DNA from: Sulfurimonas crateris
GTDB lineage: Bacteria > Campylobacterota > Campylobacteria > Campylobacterales > Sulfurimonadaceae
NCBI RefSeq assembly: GCF_005217605.1
Contig: NZ_SZPX01000001.1
Location: forward strand, 186,001-250,000
Reading direction: 5' to 3'
Length of the DNA: 64,000 nt
Below, one piece after another: positions 1-8,258 of the stretch; the stretch's first letter is position 1, and every line of letters starts with the position of its first letter. Below the pieces are notes generated by a model. It ran no database searches. It was given only the letters and a program-made list of their open reading frames with translations, and was not told where the DNA came from. A program made the position numbers and the translations under genes.

Positions 1-2
1 GT

Positions 3-350
3 ACTTTTAGAGACAAGTTAATAAATGATTTAAAACAGTGCCCAATTACACATATTGATGATACAAAATTATTAATTGCAAGTCATATAAAGCCTTGGGT
101 ACTAAGTAACAATGAAGAACGATTAGATGTAAATAATGGTTTTTTATTATCTCCATTGTTTGACAAACTGTTTGATAAAAGTGTTGGACTGATTACATTT
201 ACAGATAAAAAAGAAATTTTGTTATCAAAACGGCTTAAGAATAATATTAATAAGATAGGAGTTATTCACAGGCAAATTATTGAAGATTTGCCAGTTGTTG
301 GTAGAGAAGAATTTTTAGAATATCATAGAAAATATATTTTTCAAGGATGA
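3..350 (+). CDS. HNH endonuclease, C-terminal fragment (cut by window edge)
   Basis: The frame is open from the first bases, so the start lies outside the window. About 115 C-terminal residues are visible. They contain the second half of an HNH_2-type nuclease domain: the ASHIKPW motif near residue 32 of the fragment, then an asparagine-containing NNGFLLSP stretch and an LFDKLFD motif, as in HNH restriction endonucleases. The one Cys upstream (CPIT) would be part of the zinc-knuckle-like entry to the domain. The gene is AT-rich and overlaps the next ORF by ATGA, so it is probably the last nuclease gene of a restriction or defence cassette extending to the left. A partner methyltransferase is not visible here. 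Confidence 0.75.
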   Translation, partial: TFRDKLINDLKQCPITHIDDTKLLIASHIKPWVLSNNEERLDVNNGFLLSPLFDKLFDKSVGLITFTDKKEILLSKRLKNNINKIGVIHRQIIEDLPVVGREEFLEYHRKYIFQG

Positions 351-583
351 ATGAAATGCAAGAATATTATTTTGAATATAGAGGTGGTGAAATTGTAGCC
401 ACAGTTAAAGCCACCTCTTTAAGTGAAGCTTTAGACAAGTTTGATAAAAAGCAAGATGTGACATACGACATTGAAGTAAATATGTTATTGCCAGATATGT
501 GGACATATGAATGCGATGAGTTAGCAATTGTGGCGAAAGAAGAATTCTATAGACAACAAGAAGATGATGATGAAGACATTTAA
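347..583 (+). CDS. hypothetical protein, 78 aa, acidic tail
   Basis: Small ORF that starts inside the stop of the HNH gene (ATGA overlap), which argues for translational coupling. The product has no recognisable domain. It is acidic, with a run of Asp/Glu at the C-terminus, a Trp/Tyr-rich middle, and no signal peptide or membrane segment. The next small ORF begins inside its last codons. It could be a cassette-specific accessory or antitoxin-like protein, but nothing in the sequence shows a function. Confidence 0.5.
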   Translation: MNEMQEYYFEYRGGEIVATVKATSLSEALDKFDKKQDVTYDIEVNMLLPDMWTYECDELAIVAKEEFYRQQEDDDEDI

Positions 584-788
584 ATACTTACTAGAAGTCG
601 AAATAGTTATTGATGAGGAAAATATCAACAAAAAGTACCCAAACTATAAATTCAATTATGATTCTATAGAAGAGTTTGCTAGTTCTTTAGTTCCTGAAGA
701 AAGCTATGAAGGAGATACAGATACGTCTAAAGATGGTTTGGAACAATGGGGATATAGTATCACAAAAAAGCGAGCTAGGATAAAATAA
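570..788 (+). CDS. hypothetical protein, about 72 aa
   Basis: Overlaps the end of the previous ORF in another frame. Three consecutive ATG codons (564, 567, 570) precede KTFKYLLEVE; the one at 570 sits about six bases after an AAGAAG purine tract and is preferred, although an upstream ATG at 528 is also in frame. The protein is charged and soluble and resembles no family I recognise. Its overlaps with both neighbours suggest a co-translated cassette of small proteins following the HNH gene. Confidence 0.45.
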   Translation: MKTFKYLLEVEIVIDEENINKKYPNYKFNYDSIEEFASSLVPEESYEGDTDTSKDGLEQWGYSITKKRARIK

Positions 789-931
789 TGAGGTTTAATT
801 TATTTATAAAAATAAAAAATAATGACTTAAAAACCAAAGAGTATCAAAGGTTTAAAGCAGATAAGACAGAGAATAGAAACCATACGGCAAGTAGTACTTT
901 TGAATATCTACATATCTTAGAGAAGTTATAA
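788..931 (+). CDS. possible tiny ORF, 47 aa
   Basis: ATG at 788 overlaps the previous TAA by one base (TAATG), and the ORF ends TAA immediately before the ATG at 932. The predicted peptide is basic and Asn/Lys-rich, with no recognisable motif. Spacing favours translation, but composition is near random for AT-rich DNA, so this may be only the degenerate edge of the accessory segment. Confidence 0.25.
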   Translation: MRFNLFIKIKNNDLKTKEYQRFKADKTENRNHTASSTFEYLHILEKL

Positions 932-1057
932 ATGACAGAAAATATTGAAAAAGCTACAAGCGGCGGTGATCTGCTCACTTGGAGCATTATGTTTGGATTG
1001 CTCATTGTTGTTGCAATAGGTTTGGCTATTTGGGATAAAAAGAGCAGTAAGGAGTAG
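932..1057 (+). CDS. small single-pass membrane protein, 41 aa
   Basis: ATG follows directly on a TAA (TAAATG), with AGAGAAG upstream as a weak ribosome-binding site. The first ~15 residues are polar, residues about 16-34 form one clear hydrophobic helix ([17 protein letters not shown]), and the C-terminus is DKKSSKE, a typical short positively charged end. The tail of this ORF contains the AAGGAG ribosome-binding site of tsaD, so the two are probably co-transcribed. Base composition already resembles the core genome, placing the accessory edge near 930. Function unknown. Confidence 0.5.
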   Translation: MTENIEKATSGGDLLTWSIMFGLLIVVAIGLAIWDKKSSKE

Positions 1058-1064
1058 ATTACAG

Positions 1065-2042
1065 ATGATACTAAGCATAGAGAGTTCATGTGACGACAGC
1101 GCGATAGCAATCACTGAGATAGCGACAAAGAAACTTCTTTTTCACAAGAAGATATCCCAAGAGCTTGAACACTCAGTTTACGGCGGTGTTGTTCCTGAGC
1201 TCGCAGCAAGACTTCACGCCGAAGCTCTGCCCAAGATCTTAGAGGAGTGCAGACCATATTTTGGCTCTCTTAAAGCTGTTGCAGTTACCTCTTCACCGGG
1301 GCTGACCGTGACTCTTGTCGAGGGTGTGACTATGGCAAAAGCTATCTCCATCGCATTGAACATTCCCATTATCGGGGTAAATCATCTTGTGGGGCATATC
1401 TACTCGCTCTTTATAGAGAAAGAGAGTGAGTTTCCTCTTACCGTTTTGCTGGTATCCGGCGGGCATACGCAGGTTATGGAAGTAAAAAGTTTAGAAGATA
1501 TAAAAACAGTTGCAAAGAGCATGGATGACAGCTTTGGAGAGAGTTTTGACAAAGTGGCAAAGATGATGAATCTGGGCTACCCCGGCGGACCTTTGATCCA
1601 AGAGCTTGCAAAAGGTGGAGATAGAAAAAAGTACAACTTTACCGTTCCGCTGCATCAATCTCCGCTTATAGCATTTTCATATTCAGGCTTGAAAAACTCG
1701 GTAAGACTTGCGGTTGAAAAAGCAGAAGAGAGTGACTACAGAGATATTGCCGCTTCTTTTGAGCGAGTGGCTGCGGCGCATATTATCCAGAAGCTAAAAA
1801 AGTATTTTAAAGAGGTGCCTCCAAAAAAATTTGCAATAGTCGGCGGAGCAAGCGCTAACCTCTACCTTCGCTCCCAGATAGAAGAGCTGCTAAAACCCCA
1901 TAAGGCGGATCTGCTTTTAAGTGAGTTAAAATATTGTTCGGACAATGCGGCAATGATAGGAAGAGTCGGGGTTGAGATGTATGAAAAAGGGTTGTTTAGT
2001 TCGCTTGATGAGTTAGAAGTCTGTCCAAAAAGTGTCATTTAA
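1065..2042 (+). CDS. tsaD: tRNA N6-adenosine threonylcarbamoyltransferase
   Basis: TsaD transfers the threonylcarbamoyl group from threonylcarbamoyl-AMP to A37 of ANN-decoding tRNAs, working with TsaB and TsaE. At 325 aa it has the usual family length. Visible signatures are the start IESSCDDSA, the metal-binding His pair in HLVGHIYS (about H107 and H111), [48 protein letters not shown] and CSDNAAMIG near the C-terminus. AAGGAG lies about 10 bases before the ATG. tsaB and tsaE are not in this window. Confidence 0.97.
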   Translation: MILSIESSCDDSAIAITEIATKKLLFHKKISQELEHSVYGGVVPELAARLHAEALPKILEECRPYFGSLKAVAVTSSPGLTVTLVEGVTMAKAISIALNIPIIGVNHLVGHIYSLFIEKESEFPLTVLLVSGGHTQVMEVKSLEDIKTVAKSMDDSFGESFDKVAKMMNLGYPGGPLIQELAKGGDRKKYNFTVPLHQSPLIAFSYSGLKNSVRLAVEKAEESDYRDIAASFERVAAAHIIQKLKKYFKEVPPKKFAIVGGASANLYLRSQIEELLKPHKADLLLSELKYCSDNAAMIGRVGVEMYEKGLFSSLDELEVCPKSVI

Positions 2043-2149
2043 CTTAAAAAGTCCTTAACTATAAGTGCATTTTTTCTAATTAAGAGCAGAATTATCCCAT
2101 TTCAAATATACTTCCCACACAAATTAAAAAAACAAAAAAAGGAGCCAAA

Positions 2150-2653
2150 ATGGCAACTACAAAATTCAAGGGTACAGACGTAGAACTATTAGGAAATCAG
2201 GTAAATGTTGGTGATAAAGCACCAGAAATTAAAGTTGTAAACTCAGACGGTTTAGGCGATGTAGTAGTTGGTGGCGCTCAAGGCGTTAAGCAACTTGTGA
2301 TCGTTGTTCCTTCACTAGATACTGGTGTATGTGCTACTGAGACTCGTAACTTCAATGCAAAAGCAGCTTCATTAGAGGGTGTTAAAACTACTGTTGTTTC
2401 TATGGACCTACCATTTGCATCTGGCAGATTTTGTGCTGCAGAGGGAATCGATAAGTTAACTGTTGCATCTGACTTCAGAAACAAAGATTTCGCTAACGCT
2501 TACGGTGTACTTCTTGGCGGTTCTGTTCTTGCAGGTGTTACTTGTAGAGCAATTTTCGTAATTGATGAGAACGGTGTTGTAACTTACAAAGAGATCGTTC
2601 CTGAAATCACTGAAGAGCCAAACTACGACGCTGCGATCGCTGCAGTTAAATAA
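2150..2653 (+). CDS. tpx: thiol peroxidase (atypical 2-Cys peroxiredoxin)
   Basis: Reduces hydrogen and alkyl hydroperoxides using thioredoxin. At 167 aa it is full length for Tpx. The peroxidatic Cys is C61 in PSLDTGVCATET and the resolving Cys is C95 in SGRFCAAEGI, the spacing expected of the family. A strong AAAGGAG lies just before the ATG. It is a single-gene unit: about 107 AT-rich bases precede it and a perfect 8-bp hairpin follows, suggesting its own promoter and terminator. An additional Cys in VTCRAIF is not part of the standard mechanism. Confidence 0.96.
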   Translation: MATTKFKGTDVELLGNQVNVGDKAPEIKVVNSDGLGDVVVGGAQGVKQLVIVVPSLDTGVCATETRNFNAKAASLEGVKTTVVSMDLPFASGRFCAAEGIDKLTVASDFRNKDFANAYGVLLGGSVLAGVTCRAIFVIDENGVVTYKEIVPEITEEPNYDAAIAAVK

Positions 2654-2680
2654 GCGATTTTTCTACCCTCCTTCTTTAAA

Positions 2681-2700
2681 TATAGGGCTTTTGCCCTATA
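2681..2700 (+). terminator. hairpin after tpx
   Basis: Perfect inverted repeat TATAGGGC / GCCCTATA with a TTTT loop, 28 bases after the tpx stop. There is no U-run after the stem, so it is a weak or factor-assisted terminator, or a 3'-end stabiliser. Confidence 0.5.
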
Positions 2701-2755
2701 TCAATCAAGCAAAACTTCGATACAATAATTCTATCTTACATAGAAGGATCTCTAT

Positions 2756-3508
2756 ATGAAAAAATTACTATTTACATTTGCCTCAGGGGCAGTTCTGGCT
2801 TCTGGCGTTATGGCTGATTTTACGCGCGTTGAGATGGGTGCGGGAGCATGGATGCAGACTCCAAAAGGGAGTGCTACATATACCGACGGCGGAGCTGACG
2901 GTAGCTATACCTCAAGCGAAAATGATAAGAGCGAGACCTATATCTGGGCTCTTATAAAACATCCGATTCCTGTTTTGCCAAATCTTAGGCTAGAGTATGT
3001 AACTCTGGAAGATAGCGGCGTTGCAAGCGGAACATTTAAAGATTTTGATATCGGAGCAGCAACAACTACGCTCTCTTACGATATGAAGCAGTATGACATT
3101 ATTCCATACTACAATATTCTTGACAACACGGCTTGGATCACTCTTGATCTGGGACTTGATATTAAAATAGTCGATGCCTCTTACACGGCAGCCCCGTCTG
3201 CTCCGTTTACGGGTTACAGCGACAGCGTGACTTTTGCAGTTCCGCTTCTGTACGTGAGAGCAAGGGTTGAAATTCCTGCAACCGATATCGGTTTAGAGGC
3301 GGATGTTAAGTATGTAACGACAGGCGATTCTACGGTTTATGACGTAAGAGCAAAGGTTGATTATACGTTTGATTTTACTCCTGCATTTCAACCCGCGTTA
3401 GAGGTTGGTTACAGAGTTCAAAAGTTAGATATTGACGAGAGCGGCGTGGATGCAAAGCTTGATATTGACTTTTCCGGTCTTTATGTAGGTTTGATGCTTC
3501 GTTTTTAG
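2756..3508 (+). CDS. outer-membrane beta-barrel protein (TIGR04219-like)
   Basis: The N-terminus is a Sec signal peptide (MKKLLFTFASG, hydrophobic core, cleavage after VMA near residue 20). The rest of the 250 aa alternates polar and aromatic residues in amphipathic strands and ends LMLRF; a C-terminal Phe is the standard outer-membrane insertion signal. This fits small barrel proteins of the TIGR04219 type common in Campylobacterota. GAAGGATC precedes the ATG, and a possible -10 (TACAAT, 2721-2726) lies about 30 bases upstream. Ligand or transport role is unknown. Confidence 0.8.
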   Translation: MKKLLFTFASGAVLASGVMADFTRVEMGAGAWMQTPKGSATYTDGGADGSYTSSENDKSETYIWALIKHPIPVLPNLRLEYVTLEDSGVASGTFKDFDIGAATTTLSYDMKQYDIIPYYNILDNTAWITLDLGLDIKIVDASYTAAPSAPFTGYSDSVTFAVPLLYVRARVEIPATDIGLEADVKYVTTGDSTVYDVRAKVDYTFDFTPAFQPALEVGYRVQKLDIDESGVDAKLDIDFSGLYVGLMLRF

Positions 3509-3512
3509 GCTT

Positions 3513-4064
3513 TTAATCCATCCATCTGCGAGGGTCGTAGCCGTCACTCGGCCGCACAACCCTCTCTTTTGGGAGTTCTTTTACCATAGTTACGACTTCA
3601 CTTCCATCAACAGGACTCTTGCCAAAAGAGTTTTCAACCTCTACAAACCCATGCTTTTTAAAAAAACTGAGTGCTTTTTCACTCTTTAAGACACTTACGC
3701 TGATACGTTCAAAAAGTGCGCCTGATTCTAAAAATAGCTGTTCAAGCATTGCAGAACCTATGCCTTTGGCTCTAAAATCAGGTTTTATTCCGATGGTAAG
3801 AACGGGAGTTTTCTCATCTATAAAGCCATTCGCATTATCATCCTCTTTTAGCAATCTCAGCCATGCAGCGCCTGCGATCTTATGTTCACTTAAAGCGTAA
3901 AGTCCCAGATCTTTGGACGAGAGTCCGTAAAATTTGCTGTAAGTCTCTAAGTGTAAAACATCTTCAACTCTCTTGCCGACTTCATCAAGACGGTAGGCAT
4001 AGTGGAGCATATCGGTTGCGATTTTTTGCTCTGAAGATCTTAGAAAATATAGTGTAGGTATCAT
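3513..4064 (-). CDS. GNAT-family N-acetyltransferase
   Basis: 183 aa with a GNAT fold signature: the acetyl-CoA-binding motif A is LTIGIKPDFRAKGIGSAML (about residues 89-107, with the RxxGIG pyrophosphate loop), followed by SEKALSFFKKHGF, the usual motif B end. The C-terminus, DGYDPRRWMD, is distinctive. Convergent with the upstream barrel gene with a 4-base gap and 6 bases downstream of tex, so probably the last gene of the DUF234-tex-GNAT operon. Substrate cannot be deduced. Confidence 0.85.
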   Translation of the reverse strand: MIPTLYFLRSSEQKIATDMLHYAYRLDEVGKRVEDVLHLETYSKFYGLSSKDLGLYALSEHKIAGAAWLRLLKEDDNANGFIDEKTPVLTIGIKPDFRAKGIGSAMLEQLFLESGALFERISVSVLKSEKALSFFKKHGFVEVENSFGKSPVDGSEVVTMVKELPKERVVRPSDGYDPRRWMD

Positions 4065-4070
4065 TATGTT

Positions 4071-6167
4071 TTATATCAGACTAAGTCCGACTTTTCCTTT
4101 CTCTTCATCTATAGAGACGACCTCTATTTGAGGCAGGTATTGGTTAAGTGAGAGTACTTCAAGCGGATGAGAGATCTTTGTTGCACTCATCTTTGAGATG
4201 TGGATCATACCGTCATTTTTGAGCCCGATATCCACAAAAGCCCCAAAATCGGTAATATTTCTAACAATACCAGAGAGAAAATTTCCCACACTCAGCATCT
4301 TTATGTCGGTTATGCCATCCTTAAACGGAATGGGTGGGAGCTCTTCTCTTGGGTCAAAGCCGGGTTTTTGCAGCTCTTTTATAATGTCTTTTAGCGTCTC
4401 TTCTCCGACATTCAGATCAGAAGCTTTTTGTTTGATATCGATTGAGCCTAGATTAACCCCGATGAGTTTCTTCGCAACTTCGTAACTCTCGGGATGTATC
4501 CCGCTGTTGTCAAAAATATTTTTTGAGTTTTTGATGCGGATAAATCCCACCGCCTGCTCGTACGCCTTTTTGCCAAGACCTTTTACTTTTAGAAGCTGCT
4601 CTTTTGTCTTAAATGGACCATTCTCTTCTCTAAAAGCTATGATATTTTGAGCTACTTTTGCGCCTACGCCTGCGACATAAGAGAGAAGCGAGAGTGAAGC
4701 GGAGTTTATATCTACACCTACGCGGTTTACCAAATCTTGCGTGACATCACCCAGTTTCTTCTCTAAAAGTTTCTGGTCAACGTCATGCTGATACTGTCCG
4801 ATGCCCAAGCTTTTAGGGTCTATTTTAACAAGTGCAGCCATCGGGTCTTGAAGCCTTTGAGCAATAGAGATCGCCCCTCTTATGGTCACGTCAAGATTTG
4901 GATACTCCTGCGAAGCTATCTTTGAAGCGGAGTAGACTGAGGCTCCGGCTTCAGAGACGACCGTGAAGTTTAGCTTTGCATCCTCGTCTCTGTTTAGTCG
5001 TGCAAAAAACTCCTGCGTCTCACGCGAGGCAGTACCGTTTCCGATGGCTACGCCCGTGATGTTATACTTGTTAGTTAGTGTTATAACCTTGTTTTTGGAG
5101 TTTTCATAATCCTTTTGAGGCTCCGTTGGATAGATGACACAAGACTCCAGATAGTTGCCATTCTCATCAATGACTGCCAGCTTACAACCTGTTCTAAAAG
5201 CGGGGTCTACTCCCAAAATAACTCTTTTGGTTACAGGCGGGGTCATGAGGAGCTGGTTTAGATTTTTTCCAAAGACCGATATCGCCGCAATATCGGCTCT
5301 CTCTTTTAGCTCGGCTTGGACTTCTCTTTCTATGGAGGGAAGCAGAAGCCTTTTTAACCCGTCTCTGTATGCTTCAAAAAGAAGCTCTTTTGAACTTGAA
5401 GCGTTGCGGGGGATTTTGTACTCTTTTATGTTTGCTTCTATGTAATCGGTATCGATCGTTATCTTTACACTTAGCTCTTTTTCATGTACTCCGCGCATTA
5501 TGGCAAGGTAGCGATGTGATGGAATATAAGCGACCTTTTCGCTTTTTTGGACGAAGTTTTTAAAGAGTCCGTTCTCATCAAAACTCTTTGTCTTTTTAAT
5601 CTCCAAAACTCCATGACGAAGCATATTGTTTCTTATCGCTTCACGCTCACGCGGCATATCTGCATAACGCTCCGCCAAGATATCCTGCGCTCCCTGTACG
5701 GCTTCATCTACGGAGCTAACAGCACCCTTTACAAACTCTTTTGCTTTTGCTTTGAACTCGGCTTGGTTAAGTTGTGCTTTTTGCAAAATATCTGCAAGGG
5801 GAGTAAGTCCGTTTTGCATGGCAGTTGCGGCGCGGGAGTTCTTCTTCTCTTTGTAGGGGCGGTAGATATCTTCTAAAACACGCAAACTATCAGCCTCATC
5901 AATGCTTTTTTTGAGCGCATCGCTAAGTGTTGCTCTCTCGGCGATAAGCCTTAAGATCTCTTCTTTACGCTCTAAAAGTTTTTTGGCACTAACATAGATG
6001 GTCTCAAATTCACGAAGCACTTCATCATCTGCTCCGCCCGTCATCTCTTTACGGTAACGTGCGATAAAGGGGATAGTAGCACCCTCATCAAGAAGCTTTA
6101 GAATATTTTCTATATGTTCACGTTTAAGAGCAATTTTTTTGGTTAGTAAGTCTGTTAAATTATTAAT
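4071..6167 (-). CDS. tex: Tex-family S1 RNA-binding protein with apparent ATT start
   Basis: Tex proteins are conserved nucleic-acid-binding factors with an N-terminal helical region, a YqgF/RNase H-like domain, helix-hairpin-helix motifs and a C-terminal S1 domain. All are visible: ILGVDPAFRTGCKLAVID begins the YqgF domain, the HhH repeats surround YVAGVGAKVAQNI and KVKGLGKKAYEQA, and the S1 domain is near VRNITDFGAFVDIGLKNDG. The first ATG (6044) would delete conserved N-terminal sequence: upstream, in the same frame, is LKREHIENILKLLDEGATIP then FIARYRKE. The frame is closed by TAG at 6177-6179 and contains no ATG, GTG or TTG before MTGG. ATT at 6167-6165, about seven bases after AGGA, is the best start and overlaps the upstream TAA as ATTAA. 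This gives 698 aa. Confidence 0.9.
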   Translation of the reverse strand: MNNLTDLLTKKIALKREHIENILKLLDEGATIPFIARYRKEMTGGADDEVLREFETIYVSAKKLLERKEEILRLIAERATLSDALKKSIDEADSLRVLEDIYRPYKEKKNSRAATAMQNGLTPLADILQKAQLNQAEFKAKAKEFVKGAVSSVDEAVQGAQDILAERYADMPREREAIRNNMLRHGVLEIKKTKSFDENGLFKNFVQKSEKVAYIPSHRYLAIMRGVHEKELSVKITIDTDYIEANIKEYKIPRNASSSKELLFEAYRDGLKRLLLPSIEREVQAELKERADIAAISVFGKNLNQLLMTPPVTKRVILGVDPAFRTGCKLAVIDENGNYLESCVIYPTEPQKDYENSKNKVITLTNKYNITGVAIGNGTASRETQEFFARLNRDEDAKLNFTVVSEAGASVYSASKIASQEYPNLDVTIRGAISIAQRLQDPMAALVKIDPKSLGIGQYQHDVDQKLLEKKLGDVTQDLVNRVGVDINSASLSLLSYVAGVGAKVAQNIIAFREENGPFKTKEQLLKVKGLGKKAYEQAVGFIRIKNSKNIFDNSGIHPESYEVAKKLIGVNLGSIDIKQKASDLNVGEETLKDIIKELQKPGFDPREELPPIPFKDGITDIKMLSVGNFLSGIVRNITDFGAFVDIGLKNDGMIHISKMSATKISHPLEVLSLNQYLPQIEVVSIDEEKGKVGLSLI

Positions 6168-7077
6168 ATTTTTTTCCTACGCACTCTATAAAATCTTTTT
6201 CGCTTATATCTTCTATGAGTGTTTTAAAATTTTTCAAAGCAAATAGTTTAACATCTTCGCCCCTTAGGGCTTTTAACTCATTTGAAAAACCGCCTTTAGA
6301 GACAATAACATAGATGTTAGGCGTTAGTTCGGCTTGAGTGCACTGCTCTTGAAGTTTGCCGAGTTCACTCTTTTTTGCTTTTTGGTTGGAGTATTTGCAT
6401 ATTCCCGCCACAACTTTTCCAGACTTCGTCTTTGCCAAGATATCTATCTGCGCTCTTCTGTCCCAGTAGCTTCCTATCTCGACGATCTGGTCATCTTTGA
6501 AGCTCTTTTTTATGAGTTCGTGTGAGAGTTTTTTAAAAGTAAGTTCGTAAAATTCGCTTTTTCGGTTGGCAAATGCCTCTTTTGATTCTTTGAAATCGCC
6601 ATCTTTGATGCTCTTAAAATATGGTGAGACAAAAGCGAACCAAAAACGCATAAAAGGGGTGCCAAAATTTAGTTTTTCATCTATCTTTTCATCATCGATC
6701 GGCGGAGATTCAAGCGAGTATTCACGCTTTAGGATGTTTTTATCGCAAAGATCATCTATAGCCTCTTCCCCCTCAGCTCTTGAGATGCGTGCTCTCTTTA
6801 GCGCAGAGTGAACTCTGCCATCACCCGTTGCTGCGGCGCTTAAGAGAGCGTGGCTTGTTTTGTCGCTTCGGGTGATCTTTGTAATATCGCCGTGAATATA
6901 GGTGTAGTTTTTTAAAACCTTGCTCTCTATGAGCTCTTCAAGCGATTTACTCAAGTCAACACTCCAGCTCATGCCGCCAAATACCGAAAAGTATTCTATT
7001 GCCTTTTGAATATCATCAGCCTTGTTTTGATAACAAAAGGAGCGGAACTGCTCTAGAAGCGTGGGGTATTTTGCCAT
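6163..7077 (-). CDS. DUF234 / PD-(D/E)XK nuclease-like protein
   Basis: 304 aa. The N-terminal ~130 residues look like winged-helix DNA-binding sequence (ITKITRSDKTSHALLSAAAT and SRAEGEEAIDDLCDK). The C-terminal half resembles DUF234, a PD-(D/E)XK-like fold: E in IVEIGSYWD, D in AQIDILAK, then a spaced Lys in AGICKYSN. Archaeal relatives are fused to a P-loop ATPase; no ATPase is present here. Its TAA shares a base with the apparent tex start, suggesting coupling. Nuclease activity is inferred, not shown. Confidence 0.7.
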   Translation of the reverse strand: MAKYPTLLEQFRSFCYQNKADDIQKAIEYFSVFGGMSWSVDLSKSLEELIESKVLKNYTYIHGDITKITRSDKTSHALLSAAATGDGRVHSALKRARISRAEGEEAIDDLCDKNILKREYSLESPPIDDEKIDEKLNFGTPFMRFWFAFVSPYFKSIKDGDFKESKEAFANRKSEFYELTFKKLSHELIKKSFKDDQIVEIGSYWDRRAQIDILAKTKSGKVVAGICKYSNQKAKKSELGKLQEQCTQAELTPNIYVIVSKGGFSNELKALRGEDVKLFALKNFKTLIEDISEKDFIECVGKKY

Positions 7078-7136
7078 GAAGAAGCCTTTAGATTGTTTTT
7101 TGAAATTATACTAGAATATTGAGGATTAATTGAGAA

Positions 7137-7157
7137 GATAGAGCTTTTCGCTCCATC
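7137..7157 (-). terminator. hairpin ending the EF-hand gene
   Basis: On the minus strand GATGGAGC / GCTCTATC pair across a five-base loop (one G-U pair), starting at the last base of the stop codon. It lies between the EF-hand gene and the DUF234 gene. No long U-run follows, so efficiency is uncertain. Confidence 0.45.
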
Positions 7158-8080
7158 TATATTGTTTTTAAAAACTCATTTAGGGGTGAGTTTTGCCTTG
7201 CAAAATCTATCTGTGAGACTACTCCGCTTGTGCCGTCTTCATTTAGAAAAAGACCCGTCGATCTTATGCGTCCGAGTGTTTCGTTCCTCTCATTTTTAAT
7301 ATCGATCCTGCCGTCAGTGCTGCCAAGATAGATGGCGCCTATACCGACTTCGCCAAGAGCTACAAGAGTATCTTCATCTTTTGTTTTTTGCCAGATGCGC
7401 AGACCATCAAATATTGGGTCGCTCTCATCAATCCAGCCGTTGTTGTCGTTGTCGTATCGTTTTAGATCTGCAAATCCATTGCCGTTAAGAGTGCCAAAGA
7501 GCTCCAAGCCGTCATCTATTTTATTGTTAGAATTTTTATCGAGTGCTAAAAATCCGCTCCCTTTTTTAAGCGTTGAGATCTGGTCGCACTCGCCGTTTGC
7601 ATCTATGTCAAAGGAGAAGTTAGTGCTATCAAGATCCGGCAGTTCGCCATCAAAGTTTAGAACCAGCGGATCGTAAAATTGCTGACGTATGATCTCATGG
7701 TTTGAGACAAAAGAGTGTGACATTGATATGTCCATATTTAACTCTATTCTTCTGTTTGATGTGTAGATAAAGCCCTGCATGCTTACATCAAGTCTCTGAG
7801 ACTCTCTATACTCTTCATGCACCGAGACCTCTCTTTTTGTAAAGTCGCTTGCATCTACCGCTTTGAATTTGTATGTCTTAGAGTTTAGTCTAAAAATAAG
7901 CTGTTGTATCAACTCAAATTCAAGACGTTTGCAAAATGCTACTTGTGAATTGAGGGCTTCTACCTCTTTGAGGCGTTTTGAGTTTTCGTTTTGGAGTTCG
8001 CTGCTAAAAGTTGTAACCGTGCTTGAGCTGCTTCTTGAGGACTCAGAGTGTAAATCCAGTACAAAGTTTTCTATTTTCAT
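7157..8080 (-). CDS. EF-hand-like calcium-binding protein
   Basis: 307 aa with no signal peptide. Residues about 155-240 contain acidic loops of EF-hand or dockerin type: DIDANGECD, DKNSNNKIDDGLELFG and DNDNNGWIDESD, followed by a conserved LRIWQKTKDEDTLVALGE segment. Proteins with this architecture occur widely in proteobacteria and are usually uncharacterised. The N-terminal 150 residues are Ser/Glu-rich without a known domain. Divergent from the FliK-like gene; no functional link is shown. Role unknown, calcium binding inferred. Confidence 0.65.
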   Translation of the reverse strand: MKIENFVLDLHSESSRSSSSTVTTFSSELQNENSKRLKEVEALNSQVAFCKRLEFELIQQLIFRLNSKTYKFKAVDASDFTKREVSVHEEYRESQRLDVSMQGFIYTSNRRIELNMDISMSHSFVSNHEIIRQQFYDPLVLNFDGELPDLDSTNFSFDIDANGECDQISTLKKGSGFLALDKNSNNKIDDGLELFGTLNGNGFADLKRYDNDNNGWIDESDPIFDGLRIWQKTKDEDTLVALGEVGIGAIYLGSTDGRIDIKNERNETLGRIRSTGLFLNEDGTSGVVSQIDFARQNSPLNEFLKTI

Positions 8081-8146
8081 AACTTCTCCTACTAATAAAT
8101 CTCATATAATTTGAACTCGTCCAAATTATATTCAGTCACTAAAGCT

Positions 8147-8182
8147 TTGCCCTTAAGGGCAAGAGGAGTCATTTTGACTCCT
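8147..8182. repeat. two adjacent perfect palindromes in a divergent spacer
   Basis: TTGCCCTTAAGGGCAA (8147-8162) is a perfect 16-base palindrome. AGGAGTCA / TGACTCCT with a TTT loop (8164-8182) follows one base later. They lie in the 184-base spacer between divergent genes, so neither gene is expected to terminate here. They could be regulator-binding sites, a hairpin in a 5' leader, or the end of an unannotated small RNA. Confidence 0.6.
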
Positions 8183-8252
8183 TTACGCACATACAAAAGT
8201 TAAGACAAACAAAGCGGAGCAAAACCTATTCCTATTTTTATTTGATAAATGA

Positions 8253-8258
8253 TATACT
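8253..8258 (+). promoter_or_regulatory. possible -10 element of the FliK-like gene
   Basis: TATACT ends only six bases before the annotated ATG at 8265, and there is no purine-rich ribosome-binding site. If it is the -10 box, transcription would begin at or next to the start codon (a leaderless mRNA). No -35 was evident. Confidence 0.35.

Noticed and set aside
844-1114. Minus-strand ORFs opposite the 41-aa ORF and the start of tsaD
   Set aside because: Antisense shadows with low-complexity hydrophobic or Ser-rich sequence and no ribosome-binding site.
4198-5876. Several plus-strand ORFs of 60-110 aa inside tex
   Set aside because: Antisense to a strongly conserved gene, Ser/Phe-rich, no family match.
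6042-6044. ATG at 6044 as the tex start
   Set aside because: It would drop about 40 conserved residues (ALKREHIENIL and onwards) that are in the same open frame.
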